Below are positions 47,919 through 57,804 of a stretch of DNA of 64,000 bases, piece after piece (positions within the stretch are counted from its first letter, which is position 1; each line of letters begins with the position of its first letter). Origin of the DNA: Aureimonas sp. ME7 (GTDB taxonomy: Bacteria > Pseudomonadota > Alphaproteobacteria > Rhizobiales > Rhizobiaceae); NCBI RefSeq assembly GCF_903970965.1, contig NZ_CAJCKW010000009.1, positions 1 to 64,000 on the forward strand, in the 5' to 3' direction. Below the pieces are notes generated by a model that saw only the letters and a program-made list of their open reading frames with translations, searched no databases and was not told the DNA's origin. Both the position numbers and the translations under genes were made by a program.

Positions 47919-48727
47919 TCATCGCGTCGTCGGATGCGAGGGCGGCGCGAGTTCGCCGGCTTCGATGCGGATCGGCAGGACGTTTTCAGGCGGGGGCAGG
48001 GGGCAGACCGCGAAGTCGGTGAAGGCGCAAGGCGGGTTCACGGCGCGGTTGAAGTCGAGGACGATCGTCGTGTCCGTCACCCCCTCGCCGAACAGGAAGC
48101 GTGCGGCCGGATAGGTTTCGCCGCCCTTCGCCGTCGCGTCGCGGAAGACGAACTGCGGGCGCTCCGGCGTGCCGTGCGTCGCTAGAAGCTCGAAGCGTTG
48201 TCCGTCCCGCTCGAACACGGCGCGATGTGTCGCCTCGACGGCGGTGCGGATGCTGCGGCTGGTGTCGATTTCCATCGCGTGGGGGGCGTCGAGGCGCTCC
48301 CAGCGCGCGGTGATCCGCCAGGAGGGATCGAACGGGAAGGTCGAAAGCTTCGGCAGGTGATCCGGCTCGATCGGGGTCGTGTCGCGCACCCGCAGGGCGT
48401 TCTCGCCGTTCAACGTCGTGACCTCGAGGAGGAGGTGACTGCTCGTGAAGCGGGGCGGGGCGTATTTCGACAGGGCGAGCCTTTGTTCGGAGCCGCCGCC
48501 CGCCGGCCGGTAGCTGACGCCCGTCTCGTCCTGCGTAAGCGTGCCGACCTCCGCCGGTCCCGTCGGCAGGACGATGTCGTTTCCGGGCGCGCTGCCGACG
48601 CGCAACGTGCCGTTCTCCAGCGGGTAGCGGCCGACGATGTTGAGCCAGCCGTCCGGAGCGGCCAGTGCCGCAAGGCGGCTTTCGCGAAAGGCCCGGAACT
48701 CGGCTTGCGCTGCGGAGATGGGGTCGC

Positions 48728-48731
<4 letters not shown>
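47919..48731 (-). CDS. DUF1684 domain protein
   Basis: A 270-residue soluble protein of the DUF1684 family: WLNIVGRYPLENGTLRVGS near the N-terminus, and the C-terminal signature DFNRAVNPPCAFTDFAVCPLPPPENVLP with its conserved Asn, Pro and Cys. No biochemical role is established for the family. No signal peptide is visible. Its start overlaps the end of the upstream ABC ATPase gene as ATGA, and it is the last gene of the five-gene peptide-type importer operon. It may therefore act on, or sense, what that importer brings in. That link is inference from position only. Confidence 0.88.
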
Positions 48732-49485
<754 letters not shown>

Positions 49486-49489
<4 letters not shown>

Positions 49490-50295
49490 GCGAGGGGCCC
49501 CAATGCGGCATCGAAGCGGCGGGCGGCGGCGACGAGGCTTTGCGTGTAGGGATGGCGAGGCGCGCCGAGGACCTCGGCGGTGGGTCCCGCTTCCACGGCG
49601 ATGCCGCGCTGGAGGACCACCAGCCGGTCCACGGCCTGAGCGACGACGGCGAGGTCGTGGCCGATGAACAGGAGCGCCATGCCCCGCTCGGCGACGAGGC
49701 GATCGAGAAGGGCGAGCACCTCGCCCTGTGTCGTCACGTCGAGCGCGGTCGTCGGCTCGTCGGCGATCAGGAGGTCCGGTCGGCAGGCGAGCGCCATGGC
49801 GATCGCGACGCGCTGGCGCTGGCCGCCGGACAATTCGTGCGGATAGGCGCGCGCGATCCGGCCGGGCTCGGGCAGGGCGACCTCGGCGAAAAGCTCTTCG
49901 ACCGCCCGGTCGAGCGCATGCCCCCGCAGGAGCGCCCCGTCGCGGCGGCTGCGCCGGGCAAGCGGCAGGGCCACCTGACGGCCGACGCGCATCAGCGGAT
50001 CGAGCGCGGTGAGGGGTTCCTGGAAGACGAGAGCGACGGCGCTCCCACGAAGGGCGTCGAGGCGCCGGTCGGGCGCGCCGACCACCTCCTCGCCGGCCAG
50101 GCGCACCGAGCCTTCGGCTCGAATGCCCGCGGGCAGGAGACCGGCGATGGCCAGCGCGGTGAGCGACTTACCCGATCCGGATTCGCCGATCAGGCCGACG
50201 CGCTCGCGCGGGCCGACGCCGAGCGACAGATCCTGGACGAGCGGCGTGTCGCCGGAACGGATCGTCAGGCCGGTGATGGAGAGGAGGGGGGTCAT
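49486..50295 (-). CDS. peptide/nickel-type ABC transporter ATPase (DppD/OppD-like)
   Basis: A 269-residue ABC ATPase with Walker [11 protein letters not shown] loop [15 protein letters not shown], signature LSGGQRQR, Walker [14 protein letters not shown] and H loop GHDLAVVAQ. The C-terminal block [11 protein letters not shown] resembles the Opp/Dpp tail, but the Cys-rich iron-sulfur motif of some DppD proteins is absent. It overlaps the DppC-like permease gene by four bases (50292-50295) and the other ATPase gene by four bases. Confidence 0.92.
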
Positions 50296-51134
50296 CGCCC
50301 GGCCTGTCGCGGATCGGACCGCTCGCGAAGGCCGTCGGCCAGGAGGTTGATGCCGATCACCAGCGAAACGAGGGCAAGGCCGGGAAGAACGGCGCCGAGC
50401 GGCGCGGTGAAGACCGTGCCCTGCGCTTCCTGCAGCAGCCGGCCCCAGGATGCGTTGGGCGGCGGCGCGCCAAGGCCGAGATAGGACAGCGAAGCCTCGG
50501 CGATCACGGCGAGCCCGAACTGCAGCGCGAAGGCGACCGACAACTGGGGCCAGATGTTGGGCAGGACATGCCCGAACACGATGCCGGGCCAGGACGTGCC
50601 GCAGGTGCACGCGGCGGTGACGAAGTCGAGCACGATGACGCGCTTGGCGAGAATGCGCGTCAGCCGCGCGAAGATGGCGGAAAGGCCGAGGCCGAGCGCC
50701 AGGACGGCGGTGAACAGGCTGGCGCTTTCGCTGACCGCGACCACCAGCATGGCGATCAGGAGCGTCGGAAAGGCGATCATGATATCGAGCGCGGCAGCCA
50801 GCGCGTCGTCGAGCCAGCGCGAGGCGAAGGCGGCGAGAATGCCGAGCGTGACGCCGACGAGGGCCCCGACCGCGACCGCTCCGGTGCCGACCAGGAGCGC
50901 GATGCGGCTGCCGATCATCATCTGCGTCAGGAGATCGCGGCCGAGCCGATCGGTGCCGGCGAGGTGAAGAAGGCTCGGGCCCTCCAGTCGGCGCCCCGCG
51001 AGCTCGGTCGGGTCATAGGGCGTCCAGACCAGCGTGAGGAGCGCGACGGCGAGATGGAGCGCGACGAGGACGAGGCCGACCCGCAACGTCCAGGAGCGGG
51101 GTGGCTTCGAGGCCGAGGCGGCGAGCGCGCTCAT
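50292..51134 (-). CDS. peptide/nickel-type ABC transporter permease (DppC-like)
   Basis: A 280-residue permease with about six helices. The conserved HLAGTDRLGRDLLTQMMIGSRIAL and the EAA-loop region IWPQLSVAF...LGLGAPPPNASWG are typical of the DppC/OppC group. The cytoplasmic loop between helices carries a Cys-x-Cys (TAACTCGTSW) not usual for the family. It overlaps the upstream DppB-like gene by four bases. Confidence 0.9.
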   Translation of the reverse strand: MSALAASASKPPRSWTLRVGLVLVALHLAVALLTLVWTPYDPTELAGRRLEGPSLLHLAGTDRLGRDLLTQMMIGSRIALLVGTGAVAVGALVGVTLGILAAFASRWLDDALAAALDIMIAFPTLLIAMLVVAVSESASLFTAVLALGLGLSAIFARLTRILAKRVIVLDFVTAACTCGTSWPGIVFGHVLPNIWPQLSVAFALQFGLAVIAEASLSYLGLGAPPPNASWGRLLQEAQGTVFTAPLGAVLPGLALVSLVIGINLLADGLRERSDPRQAGR

Positions 51135-52087
51135 GCGCCCGATCTCTCCCGCAGGCGCGGGTCGAGAAGGCGCTGAAGGAGATCGGCGGCAAAACCGACG
51201 AGAAGCACCAGAAGGGTCGAAACGAAGAGAACGCCCTGGACGCTCGGATAATCGCGCTGCTGGATGGCGAGCAGCAGCATGGAGCCGAGACCGGGCAGGC
51301 TGAAGACGCGCTCCACCACGACGGCGCCGAGAAAGGTGCTCGCGATCTCGATGCCGAGGATGGAGACGACGGGAATGGCGCCGTTGCGAAACCCGTGCCG
51401 CAGGAGCGCCTCGCGCCGCCCGGCCCCCATCGCGCGCGCCGTGCGCAGGTAGTCGGAGCCGATGACCCCTTGCGTCGCCGCGCGTACGTAGCGCAGCAGC
51501 GAGGCTCCCATCACGAGACCGACCGTCAGCGCCGGGAGGATCATCGCCTCCATCGCACCGGACGGATCGCCCCATCCTCGCCGCGGGAAGCTGCCCGAAG
51601 GCAGCCAACGCAGGTTCACCGCGAACAGCGTGACCAGGAGGATGCCGACCCAGAATGCGGGGACGGCGACACCGAGCTGCGAGACGACCGAAATGGCAGC
51701 GCCAGAAGGGCGGTCCGCCCGCAGTGCCGCAAGGATGCCCAATGGCACGGCAAGAAGGAGTGCGAGGAGGAAGCCGGCCAGCGTCAGCGGCAGCGTCACG
51801 GACAAGCGGGCTGCGATCTCGCCCGATACGCCCGCGCGGCTGACGAAGGACGTGCCGAGGTCGAGACGCGAGAGATCCGCAAGGTAGCGCGCGAACTGCG
51901 CGGCGATAGGCTGGTCCGAGCCGACCTCGGCGCGCGCCGCTGCCAACTGCTCGGGGGTCGCGCCGACGCCCACGAGGGCATTGGCCGGATCGCCGGGCAG
52001 AAGACGCAGGAGCACGAAGAGAATCAGCGCCGCCGCCAGCAGAGAAACGAGGAGGATCAGCGTGCGTCGGATGGCGTAGGCGAGAAT
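51131..52087 (-). CDS. peptide/nickel-type ABC transporter permease (DppB-like), ATT start proposed
   Basis: A 318-residue permease of the DppB/OppB group with about six helices. The periplasmic loop has LLPGDPANALVG and the cytoplasmic EAA loop has YLRTARAMGAGRREALLRHGFRNG. The first ATG, GTG or TTG in frame (a GTG at 52015) would delete half of the first helix. Upstream of it, AYAIRRTLILLVSLLAAALILFV restores the normal DppB N-terminus. This begins at an ATT (52087) preceded by AGGGG at seven-base spacing. An ATT start is rare but fits the family length. The alternative is a base error turning ATG to ATT. Confidence 0.82.
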   Translation of the reverse strand: MLAYAIRRTLILLVSLLAAALILFVLLRLLPGDPANALVGVGATPEQLAAARAEVGSDQPIAAQFARYLADLSRLDLGTSFVSRAGVSGEIAARLSVTLPLTLAGFLLALLLAVPLGILAALRADRPSGAAISVVSQLGVAVPAFWVGILLVTLFAVNLRWLPSGSFPRRGWGDPSGAMEAMILPALTVGLVMGASLLRYVRAATQGVIGSDYLRTARAMGAGRREALLRHGFRNGAIPVVSILGIEIASTFLGAVVVERVFSLPGLGSMLLLAIQQRDYPSVQGVLFVSTLLVLLVGFAADLLQRLLDPRLRERSGA

Positions 52088-52099
52088 GGGTCGGCCCCT
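52085..52099 (-). promoter_or_regulatory. ribosome site supporting an ATT start
   Basis: On the minus strand AGGGG is seven bases upstream of ATT at 52087. Codons after the ATT encode LAYAIRR and helix 1 of the permease. No ATG, GTG or TTG lies in this frame between the conserved N-terminus and the upstream substrate-binding protein gene. Confidence 0.55.
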
Positions 52100-52157
52100 G
52101 AAATGCGATGCCGCCGGCAGTTCGGGCCGACGGCGTTTCGGTCGACTGGGCTCGCGG

Positions 52158-53639
52158 TCAGTCCGCCTTGGTGATTCCTGCGGCGTAGAATTGCGAGTTG
52201 AGACCGTTCACCGGATAGCCCGTCACGTTCGCGTTGGCCACCACGATCTGGGGATAGAGGTAGAGCCAGTTGCTCGCCGCGTCCTCGGCGATCAGCCGAT
52301 TGGCCTGACGAAGCTTGTCCGTCTGCCCCGCCTCCGTCGCCTCCTTCTCCGCGTCGGCGATGAGCTTGACGACCTGAGGGTTGTCGTAGCCCCAGTAGAA
52401 GTCCGGATTGCCGTAGAAGACGATGTCGCGGTGGTTGACGTGCTCCTGCAGCGTCGCCTGGAAATCGTGGCTCTGGTAGATCTTGGTGTACCACTCGTTG
52501 GCGGTGATGACGTTGATCGTCACCTTGACGCCGATCTTGGCGTACTCGCTCTGCAGGAACTCCGCGACGATCGGATGGGGATCGTAGTCGGGGGTGTCGA
52601 GAGTGAACTCGAACCCGTCGGCGAGACCCGCCTCGGCCAGAAGCGCCTTGGCGCTCGCCGGATCGTAGGCGTCGACACCCGTCAGATCCTCGTACCAGGG
52701 GTCGGTCGGCGGCACGAAGGAGCCGATGAGCGTGCCGTAGTCGCCCCAGATCGAATTCAGGAGGCGCTTCTTGTCGACGGCGCGCGCCAGGGCCTTGCGC
52801 ACTCGGACGTCGTTGAACGGGGCGACGCGGTCGTTGTAGGCCAGGAGTTCCTTGGTGGTGGAAGCGCCTTCCGAGACGGTGAAGCCCGGATTGCCCTGGA
52901 ACTGCGAAAGCGCGTCCGGGCTCTGGACCGAGGTGACGATATCGACCGCGTCCGTCAGGAGCGCGTTGCCGAGCGCGGTCGCGTCCGTGAAGTACTGGAA
53001 CACGACTTCGCCGTTCCCAGCCTTATCGCCCCAGTATCCGTCGAAGCGCTGGAGCGAAAGGGCCGAGCCACGGCGCCAGTCGGCCAGCGTATAGGGGCCG
53101 GTGCCGTCTTCCTTGGCGGTGATGTCGCCGGCCGCGTCGTTGACGATCCAGACATAGGACAGGTTGTAGGGCAGCGAGATCGAGCGTGCCGACAGCTTCA
53201 CCACCACAGTGCGATCGTCGGGCGTCTCGATCCCCGCGATCGTGGCCAGGCTCTTCTTGCGTGAACTCTTGGACGTCTCGGCCGTCACCCGCTCGATCGA
53301 GGCCTTGACGTCGGCCGCCGTCAGCGCTTTGCCCGAATGGAAGCGGACGCCCTCGCGAAGGGTGAACGTGTGGGTGAGGCCGTTCTCGCTGACCGTGTGC
53401 GTCTGCGCGAGCGCCGGCTCGACCGTTCCGGCATCGGTCAGCTTGAAGAGCGCTTCGTAGACGTTGCCGTTGAAGGCCTCGTTGATGCCCTGGCCGGCGC
53501 CAGCCGTGTTGTCGAGGTTCTGCGGCTCGTAGAGCGAGCCGATGCGGATCACGGCGTCCGGATCGGCCGTCTGTGCGAGGGCGGACGTGGACCCGGCTCC
53601 GACGAGGAGAAGAGCGAGAAGGATGGAAGAGCGGGCCAT
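52158..53639 (-). CDS. peptide-type ABC transporter substrate-binding protein (SBP family 5)
   Basis: A 493-residue periplasmic binding protein of the DppA/OppA family with a signal peptide cleaved after ALA (about residue 22). Features include GSLYEPQNLDNTAG, FNGNVYEALFKL, and the family signature LTHTFTLREGVRFHSGKALTAADVKASIERV. A central GYWGDKAGNGEVVFQYF and a C-terminal YPVNGLNSQFYAAG complete it. Ligands of this family range from di- and oligopeptides to nickel and glutathione; the sequence alone does not decide. It heads the operon with two permeases, two ATPases and a DUF1684 gene, and is divergent from metQ. Confidence 0.92.
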   Translation of the reverse strand: MARSSILLALLLVGAGSTSALAQTADPDAVIRIGSLYEPQNLDNTAGAGQGINEAFNGNVYEALFKLTDAGTVEPALAQTHTVSENGLTHTFTLREGVRFHSGKALTAADVKASIERVTAETSKSSRKKSLATIAGIETPDDRTVVVKLSARSISLPYNLSYVWIVNDAAGDITAKEDGTGPYTLADWRRGSALSLQRFDGYWGDKAGNGEVVFQYFTDATALGNALLTDAVDIVTSVQSPDALSQFQGNPGFTVSEGASTTKELLAYNDRVAPFNDVRVRKALARAVDKKRLLNSIWGDYGTLIGSFVPPTDPWYEDLTGVDAYDPASAKALLAEAGLADGFEFTLDTPDYDPHPIVAEFLQSEYAKIGVKVTINVITANEWYTKIYQSHDFQATLQEHVNHRDIVFYGNPDFYWGYDNPQVVKLIADAEKEATEAGQTDKLRQANRLIAEDAASNWLYLYPQIVVANANVTGYPVNGLNSQFYAAGITKAD

Positions 53640-53775
53640 GGGAAGCGTCCGGTTCGAAGCGGGACCTGCAGCTTAAAGCGGCTCCCCGCGATTCGAAACG
53701 CATGCGCCGCTCCGAGGAGGGCGGGGAGGTGGACGTTTTTTCTCAAACCGTTCGCCAAGACGCATCACCGTTTCT

Positions 53776-53782
53776 GTATATC
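53776..53782 (+). promoter_or_regulatory. GTATATC motif upstream of metQ, possible -10 or regulator site
   Basis: GTATATC lies 81 bases upstream of the metQ start in the AT-richest part of the intergenic region. The same heptamer occurs upstream of tauA and ssuA in this window. TATATC could serve as a -10, but no good -35 is present at 16 to 18 bases, so an activator may be needed. Confidence 0.3.
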
Positions 53783-53863
53783 GTTGTTGTAGACAGATTA
53801 AGTCGGAGCGTCGGCGGGCGTTGTTTGCCGATGGCCCCCTTCTCTCGTTTCGGAAAGCCGACG

Positions 53864-54697
53864 ATGCGTCTTCGCTCTCTTGCCCCCGCCAGCCTGTCCC
53901 GCCGCGTGCTTCTGTCCGCGATGCTTTCGGCCGCTTCGCTTCTTGCCCTGTCCGGCGGGGCCGCGCATGCCGAAGCGAAGTCGATCAAGGTCGGCATCAT
54001 GAGCGGCGAGGACGAGGACGTCTGGCGCGTGGTCGCGACCGAGGCCGCCAAGCACGACCTCCAGATCGAGACCGTGGTGTTCAACGACTACACCCAGCCG
54101 AACGAGGCTCTGCAGAACGGCGAGGTGGATGCCAACGCCTTCCAGCATCAGCCCTATCTCGACAATCAGATCAAGACGCACGGCTACAAGATCGAGAAGG
54201 TCGGCTACACCGGCGTCTGGCCGATCGGTCTTTATTCGCGCAAGGCCGACAGCGTGGCCGACCTGAAGGAAGGCTCCGTGGTCGGCGTTCCCAACGACCC
54301 GTCCAACGAGGGCCGCGCTTTGAAGCTCCTGGAGCGCGAGGGGCTGATCAAGCTGAAGGACGGCACCGGCATCCTGGCGACGCTCGCCGACGTCGAGGAG
54401 AACCCGCGCAATCTCGAGATCAAGGAACTGGATTCGGGCGTCGTCGGCCGGTCCATTGAGGATCTCGACGCAGCCGTGGTCAACACCGACTGGGCGCTGA
54501 AGTCGGGCCTCGACGCCGAGAAGGACCGGATCGCGCAGGAGGCGGTGGAGGGCAATCCCTACAGCAACTTCATCGCCGTGCGCACCGAATCGAAGGACGA
54601 GCCCTGGGTGCAGAATCTTGTCGCGTCCTACCAGAACCCGACCGTGAAGGCCGAGTTCGACAAGGTCTACAAGGGCACCGGCCTTTCGGCCTATTGA
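53864..54697 (+). CDS. metQ: methionine ABC transporter, substrate-binding protein
   Basis: A 277-residue NlpA/MetQ-family binding protein. The signal peptide (SRRVLLSAMLSAASLLALSG, cleavage after AHA) lacks a lipobox cysteine, so the protein should be soluble in the periplasm. The MetQ core is clear: IKVGIMSGEDEDVWRV, VVFNDYTQPNEALQNGEVDANAFQH, YSRKADSVADLKEGSVVGVPNDPSNEGRAL and the closing NPYSNFIAVR. It binds methionine for MetNI. GGAAAG precedes the ATG at 53864. An in-frame ATG at 53831 is a less likely start. It is followed by a hairpin terminator and then metN. Confidence 0.95.
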   Translation: MRLRSLAPASLSRRVLLSAMLSAASLLALSGGAAHAEAKSIKVGIMSGEDEDVWRVVATEAAKHDLQIETVVFNDYTQPNEALQNGEVDANAFQHQPYLDNQIKTHGYKIEKVGYTGVWPIGLYSRKADSVADLKEGSVVGVPNDPSNEGRALKLLEREGLIKLKDGTGILATLADVEENPRNLEIKELDSGVVGRSIEDLDAAVVNTDWALKSGLDAEKDRIAQEAVEGNPYSNFIAVRTESKDEPWVQNLVASYQNPTVKAEFDKVYKGTGLSAY

Positions 54698-54729
54698 TCC
54701 CGTCGCAACTTCATCGAACGTCACCCATC

Positions 54730-54758
54730 GGGCGGCGCGGGCAACCGCGCCGCCCTTT
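54730..54758 (+). terminator. hairpin between metQ and metN
   Basis: A perfect eleven-pair GC stem (GGGCGGCGCGG with CCGCGCCGCCC), a GCAA tetraloop and TTT. It lies about 30 bases after metQ and 25 bases before metN. It can act as a partial terminator, keeping the binding protein in excess over MetN and MetI. Confidence 0.8.
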
Positions 54759-54782
54759 CCCCTTGAGGTTTCACCAGCGTTC

Positions 54783-55850
54783 ATGACCCAGCACGTTTCC
54801 CTCAACGAAGCGGCTTCGGCGCCGCCGGGCGTCCCGGATATCGTGCGGCTCGACGGCGTCGTGCGACGCTTCGGCCGGACGGCCGCGCTGGACGGCATCT
54901 CGCTCCGGGTGCGCCAAGGCGAGATCCTCGGCATCATCGGGCGTTCGGGGGCGGGAAAGTCCACGCTGATCCGCTGCCTCAACGGGCTGGAGCGGCCCGA
55001 TGCGGGACGCGTCGAGATCGAGGGGCGGGACATCACCCACTTGAGCGAAGGCGAGTTCCAGCCGCTTCGCCGGCGCGTCGGCATGATCTTCCAGCACTTC
55101 AACCTCCTGTCGGCGAAGACCGTCCGGGACAACGTCGCGCTGCCGCTCAAGATCGCGGGGGAGGGCCGGCAGGCCCGGAACGCGCGCGTCGACGAGCTTC
55201 TGGACCTCGTCGGCCTCACCGAGAAGGCGGCCTCGTTTCCCGCTCAGCTTTCGGGCGGGCAGAAGCAGCGCGTCGGCATCGCGCGGGCGCTGGCGGCCCA
55301 GCCCGCGCTGCTCCTGTCCGACGAGGCGACCTCCGCGCTGGACCCCGAAACCACCCGCTCCATCCTGGCGCTCTTGCGCGACATCAACCGCCGCCTCGGC
55401 CTTTCGATCGTCCTCATCACCCACGAAATGGAGGTGGTGCGCGCGATCGCCGACCGGGTGGCGGTGATCGAAGCGGGGCGCATCGTCGAGGAAGGGCCGG
55501 TGTGGCGCATCTTCGCGCGGCCCGAACAGGCCCTGACCCGCACGCTTCTCGGCCCCGTGCGCCCGCAACTGCCCGAAGCCCTGGCGCAGGCGCTTGGTCC
55601 GGTTCCGGGGCGTTTCGTCGTCGTCAGGGCGGATGTCGTCGGCGGGGAGGCTTCGCGCCTTCTTCCTGAAATGCAGGCCGCGCTCGGCCGGCCCGTCGAG
55701 TTCATCCATGGCGGCCTCGAGGCGATCCAGGGCCACACGGTCGGGACGCTGTTCCTGCGCGTCGCCGTGTCGGGCGAGCCGGAGGTTGCGATCGTCCGAT
55801 CGATCCTGGAAGGGAAGGGCGCTCGCGTGGAGGTTCTGGGCTATGTCTGA
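54783..55850 (+). CDS. metN: methionine ABC transporter ATPase
   Basis: A 355-residue ABC ATPase with Walker A GRSGAGKST, Q loop FQHFNLLSAKTV (the MetN signature), LSGGQKQR, Walker B LLLSDEATSALDPETT and H loop ITHEMEVV. A C-terminal ACT-like NIL domain (about 265-355) binds methionine and gives feedback inhibition of transport in characterised MetN proteins. Its stop overlaps metI by eight bases. Confidence 0.96.
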   Translation: MTQHVSLNEAASAPPGVPDIVRLDGVVRRFGRTAALDGISLRVRQGEILGIIGRSGAGKSTLIRCLNGLERPDAGRVEIEGRDITHLSEGEFQPLRRRVGMIFQHFNLLSAKTVRDNVALPLKIAGEGRQARNARVDELLDLVGLTEKAASFPAQLSGGQKQRVGIARALAAQPALLLSDEATSALDPETTRSILALLRDINRRLGLSIVLITHEMEVVRAIADRVAVIEAGRIVEEGPVWRIFARPEQALTRTLLGPVRPQLPEALAQALGPVPGRFVVVRADVVGGEASRLLPEMQAALGRPVEFIHGGLEAIQGHTVGTLFLRVAVSGEPEVAIVRSILEGKGARVEVLGYV

Positions 55851-56505
55851 CGTGATGCTTCGCCTGCTCGTTCGCTCCATCTGGGAAACGATCCTGATGA
55901 CGATGGCGTCGGGCGTGATCTCGCTGGTGGTCGGGCTGCCGCTCGGGCTCGTGCTGGTGGCGACCGCCAAGGGCGGCTTTGCCGAGAACCGCTGGGTCAA
56001 TTCCATTTTGGGCGCGGTGATCAACGGCTTCCGCTCCGTGCCGTTCATCATCCTTCTCGTGGCGCTGATCCCGGTGACGCGCTTCATCGTCGGCACCTCG
56101 CTCGGCACCTGGGCGGCGATCGTTCCGCTCGCCATCGCCGCGACGCCCTATTACGCGCGCATCGCCGAAGTTTCCTTGCGCGAGGTCGAGCCCGGCCTTA
56201 TCGAGGCGATCCGGGCGATGGGCGGCAATCGCTGGCACATCGTGCGTGAGGTGCTGGTTCCCGAGGCGCTGCCGGGCATCGTCGCCGGCTTCACGGTCAC
56301 GCTCGTGACGCTCGTCGGCGCTTCGGCCATGGCGGGGGCGATCGGGGCGGGGGGGCTCGGCGATCTCGCCATCCGCTACGGCTACCAACGCTTCGAGACT
56401 GGGGTGATGATCGCGGTGGTCGCCGTTCTGATCGTTCTCGTCTGCGCCCTGCAATGGGTCGGGGACCGCATTACCGCCCGGCTCGATCATCGCGGAGCCC
56501 GCTGA
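55843..56505 (+). CDS. metI: methionine ABC transporter permease
   Basis: A 220-residue permease with five predicted helices. The MetI signature is complete: NGFRSVPFIILLVALIPVTRFIVGTSLG, YYARIAEVSLREVEPGLIEAIRAMGGNRWHIV (EAA loop) and GAGGLGDLAIRYGYQRF. It forms a homodimer that is powered by MetN and fed by MetQ. It overlaps metN by eight bases. Confidence 0.96.
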   Translation: MSDVMLRLLVRSIWETILMTMASGVISLVVGLPLGLVLVATAKGGFAENRWVNSILGAVINGFRSVPFIILLVALIPVTRFIVGTSLGTWAAIVPLAIAATPYYARIAEVSLREVEPGLIEAIRAMGGNRWHIVREVLVPEALPGIVAGFTVTLVTLVGASAMAGAIGAGGLGDLAIRYGYQRFETGVMIAVVAVLIVLVCALQWVGDRITARLDHRGAR

Positions 56506-56588
56506 CGACGGCACCCAGCAGGCCGCATCGCGTAGAGTTCTTTCGAGTTCCCGCAGCTTCGTTCAACGGACGAAACGTTCCCAAATCA

Positions 56589-56595
56589 GTATATC
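56589..56595 (+). promoter_or_regulatory. GTATATC motif upstream of tauA
   Basis: The heptamer found upstream of metQ and ssuA recurs here, 127 bases upstream of the tauA-like start, in an AT-rich patch within the 216-base gap after metI. It may be a -10 element or part of an activator site. Confidence 0.3.
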
Positions 56596-56721
56596 TTGTG
56601 GATGGATTTATCTCGTTCCCGTCTTCCTAGTCGCCGATACTGTCTTCATCGGCAGAGCGAGCCAGGAAAGCCGGCTTTCGCCGTCCGAGTTCGATGAACG
56701 ACGCAAGGGGGCCTGGGAAGC

Positions 56722-57732
56722 ATGAAACGGACGAAAACTTGGATCGCCGCCTTGGCGGGAGCGATGGCGCTGACCTTCGGAACGGGCGCCGAGGCTGCCG
56801 ACAAGAAGGTGACGGTCGCCTACCAGACGGACGCGTTGCCGTCGTCGGTCGCCATCGCCAGCGGCGAGTTCCAGCGCGCCACGGGATACGAGATCGATTT
56901 CCGCAAGTTCAATTCCGGCGCCGACATCTTCGCCGCCATCGCGTCGGGCGACGTGCAGGTCGGCTATGTCGGGTCGAGCCCGTTCGCGGCGGCGACCTCG
57001 CGCGGGCTCGACGTGAAGGCGTTCCAGCTCGCCTCGATCTCGGGCACGGACGAAGCGCTCGTGGTGCGCAACGGATCGGGCATCGAGGGGCTGGGCGACC
57101 TGAAGGGCAAGAAGCTCGCGGCCGCTCCCGTGTCCACCGATCATTATCAGTTGCTGGCCCTCATCAAGGCGCAGGGTCTCAGCGAAAAGGATGTTCAGGT
57201 CTTCGCCATTCCCCAGCCCGAGATCGTCGCCGCCTATAACCGCGGCGATCTCGACGGCGGCTTCGTCTGGGATCCCGCTTTGACCGAGCTGAAAAAGGGC
57301 GGCAAGGTCCTCGTCACCTCGCGCGAGGTCGCGGAAAAGGGCGCCCCGACCTTCTCGGCCTGGGTCGCGGCGGGCGAGTTCGCCAAGGAGAACCCCGAAT
57401 TCCTGAAGAGCTTCGCGGGCGTCGTCGACAAGATCTATGCATCGTTCCGGCAGGACCCGGCCGCCTGGGGGCCGGACAGCGAGAACGCCAAGACGCTGGC
57501 CCAATTCCTCGGCGGCACGGCCGAGCAGCAGGCGGCGGCCTTGAAGAACCTGACGCTGCTGACGCCCGAAGAGCAGGCTTCCGCCCAGTGGCTCGGCGGC
57601 GGCGCGGATTCGGGTGCGGCCAAGATCCTGAAGGACACGGCGACCTTCCTGAAGGAGCAGGGCAAGGTATCGCGTGTTCTCGCCTCCTACGCCGACTTCG
57701 TCACCCCGACCGCGCTGGCCCTGACGAACTGA
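56722..57732 (+). CDS. tauA: taurine-type ABC transporter, substrate-binding protein
   Basis: A 336-residue periplasmic protein of the TauA/SsuA/NrtA group, with a signal peptide ending in AEA. The closest pattern is TauA: VTVAYQTDALPSSVAIASGEFQRATGYEIDFRKFNSGADIFAAIASGDVQVGYVGSSPFAAA (residues given in two family blocks), and later AYNRGDLDGGFVWDPALTEL. Taurine or a related short sulfonate is the likely ligand, but no tauD dioxygenase gene is nearby. It is followed by a stem-loop and then by the ATPase and permease genes. Confidence 0.88.
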   Translation: MKRTKTWIAALAGAMALTFGTGAEAADKKVTVAYQTDALPSSVAIASGEFQRATGYEIDFRKFNSGADIFAAIASGDVQVGYVGSSPFAAATSRGLDVKAFQLASISGTDEALVVRNGSGIEGLGDLKGKKLAAAPVSTDHYQLLALIKAQGLSEKDVQVFAIPQPEIVAAYNRGDLDGGFVWDPALTELKKGGKVLVTSREVAEKGAPTFSAWVAAGEFAKENPEFLKSFAGVVDKIYASFRQDPAAWGPDSENAKTLAQFLGGTAEQQAAALKNLTLLTPEEQASAQWLGGGADSGAAKILKDTATFLKEQGKVSRVLASYADFVTPTALALTN

Positions 57733-57741
57733 GAGCGAACC

Positions 57742-57773
57742 GGACAGGCCGCCTCCTTTGACGCGGCCTGTTC
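57742..57773 (+). terminator. stem-loop between tauA and tauB
   Basis: ACAGGCCGC and GCGGCCTGT pair perfectly over nine bases, extended by weaker pairs, with a ten-base loop. It ends about 30 bases before tauB and has only a short T-rich tail. It probably protects the tauA mRNA or lowers expression of the downstream genes. Confidence 0.6.
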
Positions 57774-57804
57774 TAACATTTCGACCCCAAGGGAGAACGG
57801 TTCC

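Noticed and set aside
53640-53863. A SAM-II type riboswitch before metQ
   Set aside because: I looked for the conserved GGTGATTTG and GTCGCTAAA-like parts and did not find them. Regulation by a protein seems more likely.
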